Assembly: GCF_001613465.1 (NCBI RefSeq)
Contig: NZ_BDCK01000030.1
Location: forward strand, 62,001-126,000
From: Nocardia niwae NBRC 108934 = DSM 45340
GTDB taxonomy: Bacteria > Actinomycetota > Actinomycetes > Mycobacteriales > Mycobacteriaceae
Direction: 5' to 3'
DNA length: 64,000 bases
Shown here piece by piece: positions 24,201 to 32,947 of the stretch. A model generated the notes under the pieces. That model made no database searches and had not been told where the DNA came from. It saw only the letters and a program-made list of their open reading frames with translations. Every line of letters starts with the position of its first letter. Position 1 is the stretch's first letter. The translations under genes and the position numbers were made by a program.

Positions 24201-26744
24201 ATCGCCGAGCGAGCCGGCTCGAGCCTGGTGTCCACCGCGGTGAGTTTCGACGCGCTCGACACCGCGCTGCGCGGGCTCACCGAACTGGCCGCGAGCGCCG
24301 CGTCCATCGACGCCGACATCTACCTCAGCTGGGAGAAGCAGCCCGGCGACTTCGACGCGATGGCGGCGGCGCTGCACGAGGTCATCGCCACCCACCAGTG
24401 GCCGAACCAGGTGCACCGCATCACCGCCACGGTCGCGGGCAGCGGCGGCGCGGTGATGCACCACCACTTCACCTTCCGCCCGTCGGCCACCGGCATGGCG
24501 GAGGAGCGGCTGATCCGCGGCCTGCACCCCTACATCGCGCAGCGGATGCAGCTGGAGCGGCTGCGCAAGTTCGACCTCACCAGGCTGCCGTCCTCGGACG
24601 ACGACGAGATCTACCTGTTCCGGTGCGTCGCGAAGGAGAACCCGGCCGACGATCGCCTCATCGCGTTCGCGCAGGTCCGTGACCTGGCGGCGCTGCGCGA
24701 GCACGACGGCAGGCTGCTCGCCCTGCCCACGGCGGAGAGCACCATCGCCACCTGCGTCGACTCGATCCGCCGGGCGCAGTCGCAGCGGCCGTCGGCGAAA
24801 CGCTTCAACACCAACCGCATCGTGATGTACATCTGGCCGCCGATCGATGTCACTCGCGCCGAGCTGGAGACGATCGGCGGGCACGTGCTGCCGACCGCCG
24901 CGGGCGCCGGGCTGGAGGAGATCCTGCTCATCGCGCGGCAGCGGGACCCGGAGACGGGTGAGCTGGCCAAGATCGCCGTCCGCATCACGTTCAGCGCCAC
25001 CGGCGGCACCGACGTGACCGTCGGCGAGCCCACCGACGAGCCGGTCGAGCCGCTGGACGAATACCGGCAGAAGGTGCTGCGGGCGAGCAGCCGCAACACC
25101 GTGTACCCGTACGAGCTGACCGGTCTGCTCGGTGATTTCGCCGAGTACGACCTCGACGACCACCACGCGCTGGTGCCGGTCGACCGGCCCAAGGGACGCA
25201 ACACCGCGGCGATCGTCGCGGGCGTGGTCACCACGCGGACCGAGCGGCATCCGCAAGGCGTCACCCGGGTGGTGCTGCTCGGTGATCCGACCAAGTCGCT
25301 GGGCGCGCTGTCGGAGCCGGAGTGCCGGCGCGTGATCGCCGCGATGGACCTGGCCGAACGGATGCAGGTGCCGTTGGAGTGGTACGCGTTGTCCTCCGGC
25401 GCCCGGATCTCGATGCGGTCCGGCACGGAGAACATGGACTGGGTGGCGGCGGCGCTCAAGCGCATCGTCGAGTTCACCCAGGACGGCGGCGAGATCAACA
25501 TCGTTGTCGCGGGCATCAACGTCGGTGCGCAGCCGTACTGGAACGCCGAGGCGACGATGCTCATGCACACCAAGGGCATCCTGGTGATGACGCCCGAGTC
25601 CGCGATGGTGCTGACCGGCAAGCAGGCGCTGGATTTCTCCGGCGGTGTGTCGGCCGAGGACAACTTCGGCATCGGCGGCTACGACCGCGTGATGGGCCCC
25701 AACGGGCAGGCGCAGTACTGGGCGCCGAACCTGACCGCCGCGCGAGACGTGTTGATGGCGCACTACGACCACACCTACGTCGCGCCCGGCGAGCACGCGC
25801 CGCGGCGAGCGCAGACCAGCGACCCCTTCGATCGCGATGTCTCCGACTTCCCGCATGTCGCGGCGGACAGCGATTTCACGACGGTCGGCGAGATCTTCTC
25901 CACCGCCAAGAACCGGGACCGCAAGAAGCCGTTCGACATCCGTACCGTGATGCGTGCCCTGTCCGACCAGGACCACCCGGTGCTGGAACGCTGGGCGGGC
26001 ATGGCCGACGCCGAGACCGCGGTGGTGCAGGACGCGCATGTCGGCGGCATCCCGGTGTGCCTGTTGGGCATCGAGTCGCGGGGTGTCCCGCGACGCGGCT
26101 TCCCGTCCACCGACGGGCCCGACACCTACACCGCGGGCACGCTGTTCCCACGGTCGTCGAAGAAGGCCGCGCGGGCGATCAACGCGGCCAGTGGCAACCG
26201 CCCGCTGGTCGTCCTGGCGAACCTGTCCGGTTTCGACGGCTCGCCCGAATCGATGCGGAAGCTGCAGCTCGAGTACGGCGCCGAAATCGGGCGCGCGATC
26301 GTCAACTTCCGCGGCCCCATCGTGTTCTGCGTGATCTCCCGGTATCACGGCGGCGCGTTCGTGGTGTTCTCGAAGGCGCTGAACCCGAACATGACCGTGC
26401 TCGCGCTGGAGGGCTCGTTCGCCTCGGTGCTCGGTGGCGCTCCGGCCGCCGCGGTGGTGTTCGCCGGTGAGGTCGACACCCGCACCGCGGCCGATCCGCG
26501 GGTGCGGGACCTGGAGGCGCGCGCCGCGATCGCATCCGGCACCGAGCGCGCCTCGCTGACCGCGGAACTCGACGAGATCCGGTCGTCGGTCCGGACGGAG
26601 AAACTCGCCGATGTGGCTGCGGAATTCGACCGCGTGCACGATATCCGGCGTGCTGTCGAGGTCGGATCGGTCGACGCGATCATCCGCGCCTCCGAACTGC
26701 GTCCGCGCATCATCGAGGCCATCGAGGCGCGCCTGGGCGAGTGA
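21279..26744 (+). CDS. single-chain multidomain acyl-CoA (acetyl/propionyl-type) carboxylase
   Basis: An 1821-residue biotin enzyme joining all activities needed to carboxylate an acyl-CoA. Biotin carboxylase covers about residues 1-450, with ATP-grasp loop GGGGRGIR at 167-174. A linker/BT region and the biotin carrier follow, with Lys621 in VLESMKMETV. A central region of about 500 residues with no recognised motif (~690-1210) precedes the carboxyltransferase domain to the C-terminus (SSGARI near 1370, later RYHGGAFVVF and GGAPAAAVVF). The order BC-BCCP-central-CT in one chain resembles eukaryotic acetyl-CoA carboxylase rather than the split AccA3/AccD pairs usual in actinobacteria. GTG 21279 has AGGAAGGAG seven bases upstream. 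Substrate chain length is unknown. Confidence 0.9.
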   Translation: MFSRIAIVNRGEAAMRLIHAVRDLAAETALPIETVALHTDVDRTATFVREADIAYDLGPASERPYLDLKALERALVATGADAAWVGWGFVAEDPAFAELCEQIGVTFIGPSPDAMRKLGDKIGAKLIAEEVGVPVAPWSRGPVETVDAALASAAEIGYPLMLKATAGGGGRGIRVITNEAELVDAYERTRQEAARAFGSGVVFLERLVTGARHVEVQVIADGQGTAWALGVRDCSVQRRNQKIIEESASPVLRPEQAAELKASAERLAIAVGYRGAATVEFLYHPGDQLFAFLEVNTRLQVEHPITESTTGFDLVRAQLLVASGGRLEGEPPAERGHAIEARLNAEDPDRDFAPAPGRIARLNLPAGPGIRVDTGVSEGDTIPADFDSMIAKIIAYGRDRDEALGRLRRAVAQTRVVIEGGATNKSFVLDLLDQPEVIDASADTGWIDRVRGEGRLVTHRHSAVALAAAAIEAYEEEERVQRHRLLSTAAGGRPQVQHESGRPLDLKLRGAGYRVRVARIGAHRFRIGIETGGDIHTADVDLERFDRHTGQIVVNGSRYRLTIGTHGPIHLIDVDGVTHRISRDEGGVVRSPAPALVVGTPLEVGAEVEAGAPVLVLESMKMETVLRAPFRARLKECGVSVGTQVETGAPLLRLEPLGEDDEAEDTTATESVELDLPGLPAQVRPHERTARGQQDLRSLLLGFDVDPHDDRRVLDEYLTARRAAIADNRRPLAEELELVQVFADLAELSHNRSWDEDGGQGHVHSAREYFHTYLQSLDVERAGLPESYQAKLAKALGHYGVTELDRSPDLEAAVFRIFLAQQRPSDTVEVITTLLREWLQEPVPDRALREPVGLVLERLVATTQVRFPVIADLTRGLVFAWYGQPLLRRNRARVYTNVRRHLRHLDANPGSPDRAERISDMVRSTEPLVRLLGQRLERGYPDHTVMLEVLTRRYYGNKGLTGVRTHEVGGCTFVIAERAGSSLVSTAVSFDALDTALRGLTELAASAASIDADIYLSWEKQPGDFDAMAAALHEVIATHQWPNQVHRITATVAGSGGAVMHHHFTFRPSATGMAEERLIRGLHPYIAQRMQLERLRKFDLTRLPSSDDDEIYLFRCVAKENPADDRLIAFAQVRDLAALREHDGRLLALPTAESTIATCVDSIRRAQSQRPSAKRFNTNRIVMYIWPPIDVTRAELETIGGHVLPTAAGAGLEEILLIARQRDPETGELAKIAVRITFSATGGTDVTVGEPTDEPVEPLDEYRQKVLRASSRNTVYPYELTGLLGDFAEYDLDDHHALVPVDRPKGRNTAAIVAGVVTTRTERHPQGVTRVVLLGDPTKSLGALSEPECRRVIAAMDLAERMQVPLEWYALSSGARISMRSGTENMDWVAAALKRIVEFTQDGGEINIVVAGINVGAQPYWNAEATMLMHTKGILVMTPESAMVLTGKQALDFSGGVSAEDNFGIGGYDRVMGPNGQAQYWAPNLTAARDVLMAHYDHTYVAPGEHAPRRAQTSDPFDRDVSDFPHVAADSDFTTVGEIFSTAKNRDRKKPFDIRTVMRALSDQDHPVLERWAGMADAETAVVQDAHVGGIPVCLLGIESRGVPRRGFPSTDGPDTYTAGTLFPRSSKKAARAINAASGNRPLVVLANLSGFDGSPESMRKLQLEYGAEIGRAIVNFRGPIVFCVISRYHGGAFVVFSKALNPNMTVLALEGSFASVLGGAPAAAVVFAGEVDTRTAADPRVRDLEARAAIASGTERASLTAELDEIRSSVRTEKLADVAAEFDRVHDIRRAVEVGSVDAIIRASELRPRIIEAIEARLGE

Positions 26745-26779
26745 CCCGGCCGTTCGGACGGCGTGCCCGAAAGGCACAT

Positions 26780-26841
26780 GACATCAGGCCCCGATCTCGG
26801 AGTACCGCCCTACAGCGGGTACCGGGTCGGGGCCTGGTGTC
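26780..26841. terminator. large imperfect hairpin between convergent genes
   Basis: Arms 26780-26794 and 26827-26841 pair over 15 bp with one mismatch, and a shorter GTACC-type repeat lies inside the loop. It lies between the stops of the carboxylase and the convergent SHOCT gene and probably ends both transcripts. It includes the last 2 bp of the SHOCT frame. Confidence 0.7.
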
Positions 26842-27244
26842 ACCGGCCGCTGGGCGCGGTGTGGGCTTGCCCCAAGGCCTGAGCCTTCAGTTGCTCGAAT
26901 TCCGCGTCGGTGATGACACCGGAATCGTGCAGGGCCTTCGCGTCGGCGATGCTTTCGGCGGGGGACTTACCCGCGACCTGCCGGATGTACTGATCGGTGG
27001 CTTGCTGGGCCTCGGCCTGCGCTCGTTGAGCGCGCAACGCCATGCCCCGCCCCCGCACGATCAGGTACACCAGCGCCGTGAGGTACGGGAAGATCACCAG
27101 GGCGATCACCCACACCGCTTTCGCGATGCCGGAGACGGAGTGGTCGCGGAACAGATCCACCAGAATCTGGAACAGCACGATCAAGTACGCCACGAAGGCG
27201 AACACGAGGATCGTGTACCACACGTAATCCCAGAACGAATCCAT
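26840..27244 (-). CDS. PLDc_N-SHOCT membrane protein
   Basis: A 134-residue protein. Two membrane segments (about residues 5-30 and 40-63) form a PLDc_N-like region (VWVIALVIFPYLTALVYLIV). A cytosolic linker leads to a C-terminal SHOCT motif (ALHDSGVITDAEFEQLKAQ). SHOCT is a short oligomerisation module common in actinobacterial membrane proteins. ATG 27244 has GAGGAGG upstream. No function is known. Confidence 0.82.
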   Translation of the reverse strand: MDSFWDYVWYTILVFAFVAYLIVLFQILVDLFRDHSVSGIAKAVWVIALVIFPYLTALVYLIVRGRGMALRAQRAQAEAQQATDQYIRQVAGKSPAESIADAKALHDSGVITDAEFEQLKAQALGQAHTAPSGR

Positions 27245-27716
27245 CTTGTGAACCTCCTCGGGCAGTTCTCCCGTATCGTTGCGGGGCTTCGGAGTCGACG
27301 CGGCATGAATCGGACCGCCGGTCGGCGCATGGAGCGAAAACAAACCTGCGTTTTTGCGGGTGGCCCGCATTGCGCTTCGCTGACGGCTATCGGTTCGGTT
27401 CGAAATTAATGAAGCGGCGGCGCGAGCGCCCGAAGAAATGCTGAGCATATGGTACACGGGTAACGAGCGTGGCCGAATGCAATTGTCGGCCGGTCGATAC
27501 GGCGGATGCCGAAAGACACGATCATGCCGCCCTGTGGCTGCTAAACTCGCCGCGTATGGGCCGCCGCGAGCGGTCTTCGGTTATCCGAGCCGGCTCCGGC
27601 GCCGACCCGAGATGCGCCGCTGAAGACGGCAATCATAGTGATTCTATTCGATACCATATTGATTTCATTTCGGATTCGGCTCGGCTCGAACCATACGGCT
27701 GGAGACGGAGGCGGAC
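27245..27716. other. 472-bp divergent intergenic region
   Basis: This separates the SHOCT gene from the DyP operon. The last ~80 bp before 27717 are unusually AT-rich for this genome (around 27635-27680), which fits the operon promoter, but no single -35/-10 pair stands out. No gene was found. Confidence 0.45.
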
Positions 27717-28277
27717 ATGACCACAGGCGACGGGGATTGGTCCAAGCCGGCCGCGATGGCCATCCCGAAGGAAGGGTATTTCGAGCTCGAGCAGGGACGT
27801 TACGGGCCGATCTTCCCTCGCACGCCGGCCAATTACGGCTTTTCGATCATCGCGAAGGTGAAACCCGGTCGCGAGGCCGCGATCCGGGAGTACGGTAAGC
27901 AGATCGAGGCCGCCGTCGAGGAAGACCCCACGGTGCTGGCGCCGCTGCGATTGCACTACCTGCGCTGGGTGCTGTTCGACCTCGGTGACGGGTTGTGTTT
28001 TCAGTACCAAGGAATCTTCGACACCGACTTCGACAAGTACGTCGAGGATGCTGTCGCCTTGTTCCTGTCGACCGGCATCACGACCGTCTTCGTAAATCTC
28101 GAGGGTTTCCCCGACGACTGGAGGACCAATACCGATGCGGTGGTCGACTTCTTCCGCAAGCATCAATGCCCCAGCTTCCTCGAGTACGGCGAGTACCCAT
28201 ACGTGACGGCGGACGAGATCAAGAAGGCATTGCGCGTGAAGGCGGCGTTCTCCGACATGCTCGACCAAATGCAGTAG
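27717..28277 (+). CDS. DyP-fold-like protein preceding a DyP peroxidase
   Basis: A 186-residue soluble protein. The middle part, LHYLRWVLFDLGDGLCFQYQ then IFDTDFDKYVEDAV, follows the strand pattern of a half dimeric alpha/beta-barrel domain as found in DyP peroxidases and their relatives. No heme-binding His-Arg motif is seen. It is the first gene of a four-gene plus-strand operon, 17 bp before the peroxidase. It could be a structural or substrate-binding partner. The fold call is by eye; I do not know a named family. Confidence 0.65.
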   Translation: MTTGDGDWSKPAAMAIPKEGYFELEQGRYGPIFPRTPANYGFSIIAKVKPGREAAIREYGKQIEAAVEEDPTVLAPLRLHYLRWVLFDLGDGLCFQYQGIFDTDFDKYVEDAVALFLSTGITTVFVNLEGFPDDWRTNTDAVVDFFRKHQCPSFLEYGEYPYVTADEIKKALRVKAAFSDMLDQMQ

Positions 28278-28294
28278 CGCCACGAGGTCCGCTG

Positions 28295-29629
28295 ATGCTC
28301 GAACTCGACGACATCCAGCACATTCTGCTGACCCGCGTCCCCGCGCTGACCGGACGCTACGAGTTCCTGTCGTTCGACGGTGCCACCAGCGGGCGGGCGT
28401 GGCTGTCGGCCATGGTGGACCGGGTGTCCTCGGCTGCCGACGCACAGCGCTCCGTGACCACCGACCGCCGATGGGTGACACTCGCGTTCACCTGGACCGG
28501 ACTGCGCGCACTCGGTGTGCCCGAGCAGTCGCTGGCGACATTTCCCGACGAATTCCGGCAAGGCATGGCGGCACGCGCGGGCATCCTCGGCGACACCGGC
28601 CCGAATCACCCCGACCGCTGGGTCGGCGGATTGGCCGCGGACAACCTGCACGCGATCGCGATCCTATTCGCCCACGACGACGCCGAACGAGCTCGCTGCG
28701 TGCGCGCACACGACGAACTGGTCGCCCGCTGCCCAGGAGTGACAGTGTTGTCGTCCCTCGACGTGGCGGCCGTTCCGCCGCTGGATTACGCCCACGATCA
28801 TTTCGGTTACCGCGACCGTTTGTCGCAGCCGGTGATCCAAGGCTCCGGTGAGCAGCCCACGCCGGGCACGGGTGCTCCGCTCGAGGCCGGGGAGTTCATT
28901 CTGGGATATCCGGACGAGGACGGCCCGCCGGTGGGACTGCCGCAACCGGAGGTCTTGTCGCGCAACGGCAGCTATATGGCCTACCGGCGCCTCCAGGAAC
29001 ACGTCGGGCGATTCCGCGAGTTCCTGGCCGAATACAGCGACAGCCCCGAGGAGCAGGAGTTGCTGGCCGCGAAGCTGATGGGCCGGTGGCGCAGCGGCGC
29101 ACCCTTGGTGCTCGCCCCCGAGCAGGACGACCCCGAACTCGGGGCCGATATGCAGCGAAACAACGATTTCAACTACAAAGAGATGGACCCCTACGGGTAT
29201 GCGGCGCCCTTGGGCTCGCACATCCGCAGGCTGAATCCCCGTGACACGGCCGCGAACATGCAACGCAGGCGGCTGATCCGCCGCGGCGCCACGTACGGAC
29301 CGCACCTTCCGGAAGGCGTCCCCGAGGACGGCGCCGAGCGCGGAATCGCGGCTTTCGTGCTGTGCGCAAGTCTGGTGCGGCAGTTCGAATTCGCCCAGAA
29401 CGTATGGATCAACGACAAATCGTTCCACGAACTCGGCAACGAGCGGGACCCGATCATCGGCAATCAAGACGGCACCCTGGAATACAAGATCCCCAAACGC
29501 CCGATCCGCAGGACCATCAAGGGGTTGCCGGCGTTCACAACTCTCCGAGGCGGCGCGTACTTCTTCCTGCCCGGTATTCGTGCCCTGCGCTACCTCTGCA
29601 CTCTCACCGACGACGAGGTGGCACCATGA
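28295..29629 (+). CDS. DyP-type heme peroxidase
   Basis: A 444-residue dye-decolourising peroxidase. The distal motif, usually GxxDG, is GYRDR with catalytic Asp174 kept and the last Gly replaced by Arg, followed by LSQPVI. The proximal heme ligand is His309 in LGSHIRRLNPRD, with Arg nearby. It oxidises bulky substrates with H2O2. There is no signal or Tat peptide, so it is probably cytosolic or encapsulated. ATG 28295 excludes a long upstream in-frame extension that would overlap the previous gene. Its stop overlaps the next start (ATGA). Confidence 0.9.
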   Translation: MLELDDIQHILLTRVPALTGRYEFLSFDGATSGRAWLSAMVDRVSSAADAQRSVTTDRRWVTLAFTWTGLRALGVPEQSLATFPDEFRQGMAARAGILGDTGPNHPDRWVGGLAADNLHAIAILFAHDDAERARCVRAHDELVARCPGVTVLSSLDVAAVPPLDYAHDHFGYRDRLSQPVIQGSGEQPTPGTGAPLEAGEFILGYPDEDGPPVGLPQPEVLSRNGSYMAYRRLQEHVGRFREFLAEYSDSPEEQELLAAKLMGRWRSGAPLVLAPEQDDPELGADMQRNNDFNYKEMDPYGYAAPLGSHIRRLNPRDTAANMQRRRLIRRGATYGPHLPEGVPEDGAERGIAAFVLCASLVRQFEFAQNVWINDKSFHELGNERDPIIGNQDGTLEYKIPKRPIRRTIKGLPAFTTLRGGAYFFLPGIRALRYLCTLTDDEVAP

Positions 29630-30642
29630 GCACCAGCACCCCGGCACGCACCTACAACCAATCCCAGCTGCCCCGCCCCTACACTCCCGGCAGACGCCGG
29701 TTGAGCATCTACTGGACCTGGAGCTACCCCTGGGAAGCCCAGCGCGACCCCGCCGCGCTGGACAACCGTTTCTCCACCATGACCGAAGTACGCCAAGCCG
29801 CTTGGCCGGCCTACGAGACGCCCGAGTACGACGCCGCGCATTTCCTGCAGGGGATCGCGGGAACGCTGGAGCTGTTCCACCGCTCCACGCTCCTTTTCCA
29901 GCAACTCGCCAGGGAGGCCACCGGTCACCCCGTCGCGGTCTTCCAGCGCATCGATCAAGCAGGGTTCGAACTACCGGTCGACGAACGCGTCCTCGCCGAC
30001 ACCGACACCCTCCTGATCTTCGGCCTCGATCACGTACTCGGTCAGGCAGAAGCCGGGCCCGACGAGATCGAAGCCATCGCCGAATGGCTGCGACGCGAAG
30101 ACACCTGTCTGCTTCTGGCGCCACACCACGACGTCGGCTGCACCGACGATCTGCACCAGCGTCAAGTCGAATACGACCATCATGGCGACCCGCTCGTGCC
30201 ACGCCAGCAACGCTTCAGCGCCTATACCCGCTCACTGATGAAGGCTCTCGACGTTCCGGTGCACAACATGTACGGCCTTCGCCCCGCCGTCGTGCCAGGG
30301 ACGAAATCCATTGCGCCGTTGGCACCGTTCCGCGATTTGGACGACCTGCACCTGCTCGACAACGTCAGCACGTTCAACTTCCACCCACACCTCCCGCACT
30401 ATCAGCTCACCAGACCCGCGAGCGAATCCCTGCGGCTGCTGGCACGGCAACCCGTCGACCTCGACCGGCCGCACCCCTTCACAGCCGAAGGCCACACCGA
30501 GTTCAACACGCTGATCTGGTTGCCGCCCAACGACCGGCGCGCAGGGGACATCGTCCTGATCGACTCCACCAACTTCACCACCTTGTTCGGAGGAACCGAA
30601 AGCCTCACCAACCTCTGGCGCAACCTCGCACTGATGAAATGA
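29626..30642 (+). CDS. uncharacterised protein coupled to DyP peroxidase
   Basis: A 338-residue protein I do not recognise. Segments TLLIFGLDHVLGQ, IAEWLRREDTCLLLAPHHDVG and ESLTNLWRNLALM suggest an alpha/beta fold of the type seen in GATase-like or ThuA-like domains. His-rich stretches HQRQVEYDHHGD and FNFHPHLPHY could bind metal. ATG 29626 overlaps the peroxidase stop, so it is co-translated. No signal peptide or membrane segment was seen. Confidence 0.75.
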   Translation: MSTSTPARTYNQSQLPRPYTPGRRRLSIYWTWSYPWEAQRDPAALDNRFSTMTEVRQAAWPAYETPEYDAAHFLQGIAGTLELFHRSTLLFQQLAREATGHPVAVFQRIDQAGFELPVDERVLADTDTLLIFGLDHVLGQAEAGPDEIEAIAEWLRREDTCLLLAPHHDVGCTDDLHQRQVEYDHHGDPLVPRQQRFSAYTRSLMKALDVPVHNMYGLRPAVVPGTKSIAPLAPFRDLDDLHLLDNVSTFNFHPHLPHYQLTRPASESLRLLARQPVDLDRPHPFTAEGHTEFNTLIWLPPNDRRAGDIVLIDSTNFTTLFGGTESLTNLWRNLALMK

Positions 30643-30705
30643 CGGCACATCTCGGCTCGGCCCGCCGCCCGCATGCGCCCCGGATGGCAGAAGTAGGGGG
30701 TGACG

Positions 30706-31404
30706 ATGAGTGACGTAACTGATGCCGACCACACACCACACCTGAGCACGACTGCCATGTGGCGTTACGTTCGCGGTGCTCCGTGGACATTCTCCTGGCT
30801 GGCATTGCTGTTGGTGACGACGATCGTTCAACACCTGGTGCCGCGCAGCGAGCTGCAGGACATACTGGGGGAGCGGTCCACCAATCTCCGTCACCTCGAA
30901 TCCGACCCGGTGCACGTCCTCATCGCCAGTCTGCTGTGGATCGACGGCTATTTCTGGCTCCCCTACTTCTTTCTGTTCTGCGTCTTCCACGCTCCGGCGG
31001 AACGGTGGCTGGGCTCGTTTCGCTGGGCGATTGTCGGTCTCACCGCGCACGTCGGGGCCACCTACCTCAGCGAGGGAATACTCGCCCTTGCCATTCGCCA
31101 CGGTTATGCCGATCCCGGAATGATCGACGCGCGCGACATCGGTGTCAGTTATTTTCTGGCCGGTATCATCGGGATTCTCACCTATCATCTGGCTCGCCCG
31201 TGGCGGTGGCTGTACCTCGGCGGGATCCTGGGGTGGTTCGCCGTTCCGCTGTTGATCCATCCGACCTTCACCGGTATCGGGCATTACTCGGCCATGCTGA
31301 TCGGACTGACTGCCTACCCCATCACCCGTAGACGGAAGATGCCGGAGTGGAACCCGGCCGCCCTGTGGCGGCGACGGGTTCGCGTCCACCGACGCGGAGC
31401 CTAG
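30706..31404 (+). CDS. rhomboid-like membrane protein
   Basis: A 232-residue integral membrane protein with about six hydrophobic segments. The segment IGVSYFLAG resembles the rhomboid GxSx catalytic serine loop, and the last segment IGHYSAMLIG carries a His in the expected partner position. It may therefore be an intramembrane serine protease or an inactive relative. GGGGGTG precedes ATG 30706. It is 63 bp after the previous gene and ends the DyP operon; it converges on the DUF2252 gene. Confidence 0.75.
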   Translation: MSDVTDADHTPHLSTTAMWRYVRGAPWTFSWLALLLVTTIVQHLVPRSELQDILGERSTNLRHLESDPVHVLIASLLWIDGYFWLPYFFLFCVFHAPAERWLGSFRWAIVGLTAHVGATYLSEGILALAIRHGYADPGMIDARDIGVSYFLAGIIGILTYHLARPWRWLYLGGILGWFAVPLLIHPTFTGIGHYSAMLIGLTAYPITRRRKMPEWNPAALWRRRVRVHRRGA

Positions 31405-31468
31405 GGATCGAGACGCGTAGGGCGAAGCGTTATCTCATCCATAGTGCTGTCAACTTCGTTCCGGGTGA

Positions 31469-32884
31469 TCAGCTTTCGGTCTCTGCCGCGAGACGCCCTC
31501 GCCGGATCGCCTGCAGGAGTTCGGCATGGTCTCGTGCGGTCTGCTCGGCGTAGGTTTCGGCGTATTCCGCGACAGCGTGGTCGAATTCGTCGGTGGTTCC
31601 GAGGTAGGAAGCGATCGCTATCCGATCGCCGCCACGGGCATGCGCGTACGCCAGCACCCGGCCGCACAACCGGCCGTACAACCGCATTGCCTTGGGCCGC
31701 ATGGTCTCGATCACCGCCGAGCCCTTCCCGTCGCGTAGTTGCCGGATATAGAAGTCTCGCGTCTCACCGTCGATGTCAGGGCCTTTCTGCCAGCCCAGCA
31801 GGATGTCGCTCACCGCCTGCATCAGCCGCTGGCCCTGCACGACTCGCTCACCCTGGTTCGCGAACGTCGGCCCTGTCAGATACCTTGCCAGCACGGATGG
31901 CTGTGCCTCTTTCGCCTGCAGGATCAACGGATCACCGTCCACACCCAGCAGCAGCACGATCCAGGCGCGCGTACCGACGCTGCCGACGCCGACCACTTTG
32001 CGCGCGGCTTGGACGAATTCGAACTGGTCCAGCAGTGCGCGGCGATTGTCCTGCAGGGTCGCGCGGTAATCGCTGAGACGTCGACGTAGCTCGCGATACA
32101 GGTCGTCGGCGTCCGCGTCCGCGAATACCTCCTCGATCGGCATGATCAGGGGAGGATCGCTGATGATCCTCGGTCTGCCGTCGACACGGGTGGTCAGTTT
32201 GGCAAGCGCCTGATTGCTGTCGCGACTCCGCGATTTCGCGACCGCTTTCCGCACTCGTTCGCGCGTCGACGTATCCAGTTCGTCGCGCAGTTCGGACAGC
32301 TCGGCCGTCGGATCGAAACGCGAGTACCACACGGCCATGGTGCTTTGCTCGGCCTGGTGCCGCATGGTCGTCCGGTATTCGGACGCACATGCCTGGATGA
32401 CCCGAAGTCGCTGTTTGCCGGAGAAGTCGTTCTCGCGGGCGGCGATTCCGAGGCTGGTGACCAGTCGCTTGACGTCCCATTCGAACGGCCCCGGGTACGT
32501 CTCGTCGAAATCGTTGATATCGAAGGCCAACCGGCGTTCCGGACTGGCGAAGATGCCGAAGTTGCTCAGGTGGGCATCCCCGCACAGCTGAGTCGAGAGA
32601 CCGGTCGCCGGCGTGTGAGACAGATCGTCGGCCATGATCAGAGCAGCACCCCGATAGAAGGCGAAAGCCGAACGCGACATGCGTCCGTGGCGCACCGGAA
32701 TCAATTCTGCGATGCGGGATTCAGCCTGCCAGTCGAGCAAGCCGAGCGGGTCTCGCCGACGGGCCGCATCGTGTTCGGCGAGCGCGGCAAGGGGAGTCGT
32801 CCGCCGGGCAGACGCGCCCCGCTCGGCGCGTGCTTCGCGGGTGGCGATTCGATGGTTCGTACTGCTCGGGATCGGCTCGGTCAT
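31469..32884 (-). CDS. DUF2252 family protein
   Basis: A 471-residue member of DUF2252, a family with a distant protein/aminoglycoside-kinase-like core. Characteristic segments are LCGDAHLSNFGIF, AFDINDFDETYPGPFEWDVKRL, and later KEAQPSVL and AYAHARGGD. The GDxHxxN and DFD motifs are the ones expected for a kinase-like catalytic loop and metal site. The substrate is unknown. It is probably in one transcript with the membrane protein upstream (63-bp gap). Confidence 0.9.
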   Translation of the reverse strand: MTEPIPSSTNHRIATREARAERGASARRTTPLAALAEHDAARRRDPLGLLDWQAESRIAELIPVRHGRMSRSAFAFYRGAALIMADDLSHTPATGLSTQLCGDAHLSNFGIFASPERRLAFDINDFDETYPGPFEWDVKRLVTSLGIAARENDFSGKQRLRVIQACASEYRTTMRHQAEQSTMAVWYSRFDPTAELSELRDELDTSTRERVRKAVAKSRSRDSNQALAKLTTRVDGRPRIISDPPLIMPIEEVFADADADDLYRELRRRLSDYRATLQDNRRALLDQFEFVQAARKVVGVGSVGTRAWIVLLLGVDGDPLILQAKEAQPSVLARYLTGPTFANQGERVVQGQRLMQAVSDILLGWQKGPDIDGETRDFYIRQLRDGKGSAVIETMRPKAMRLYGRLCGRVLAYAHARGGDRIAIASYLGTTDEFDHAVAEYAETYAEQTARDHAELLQAIRRGRLAAETES

Positions 32885-32947
32885 AAGTCTCCTTCCCTCT
32901 CGCCTGAACCTCTGATCGTTCGAATGCCCGTACCGCGCCGGGCTCGG

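Noticed and set aside
23697..26777. 1026-codon minus-strand open frame opposite the carboxylase
   Set aside because: Antisense shadow caused by third-position GC bias; product is Arg/His/Val-rich without motifs.
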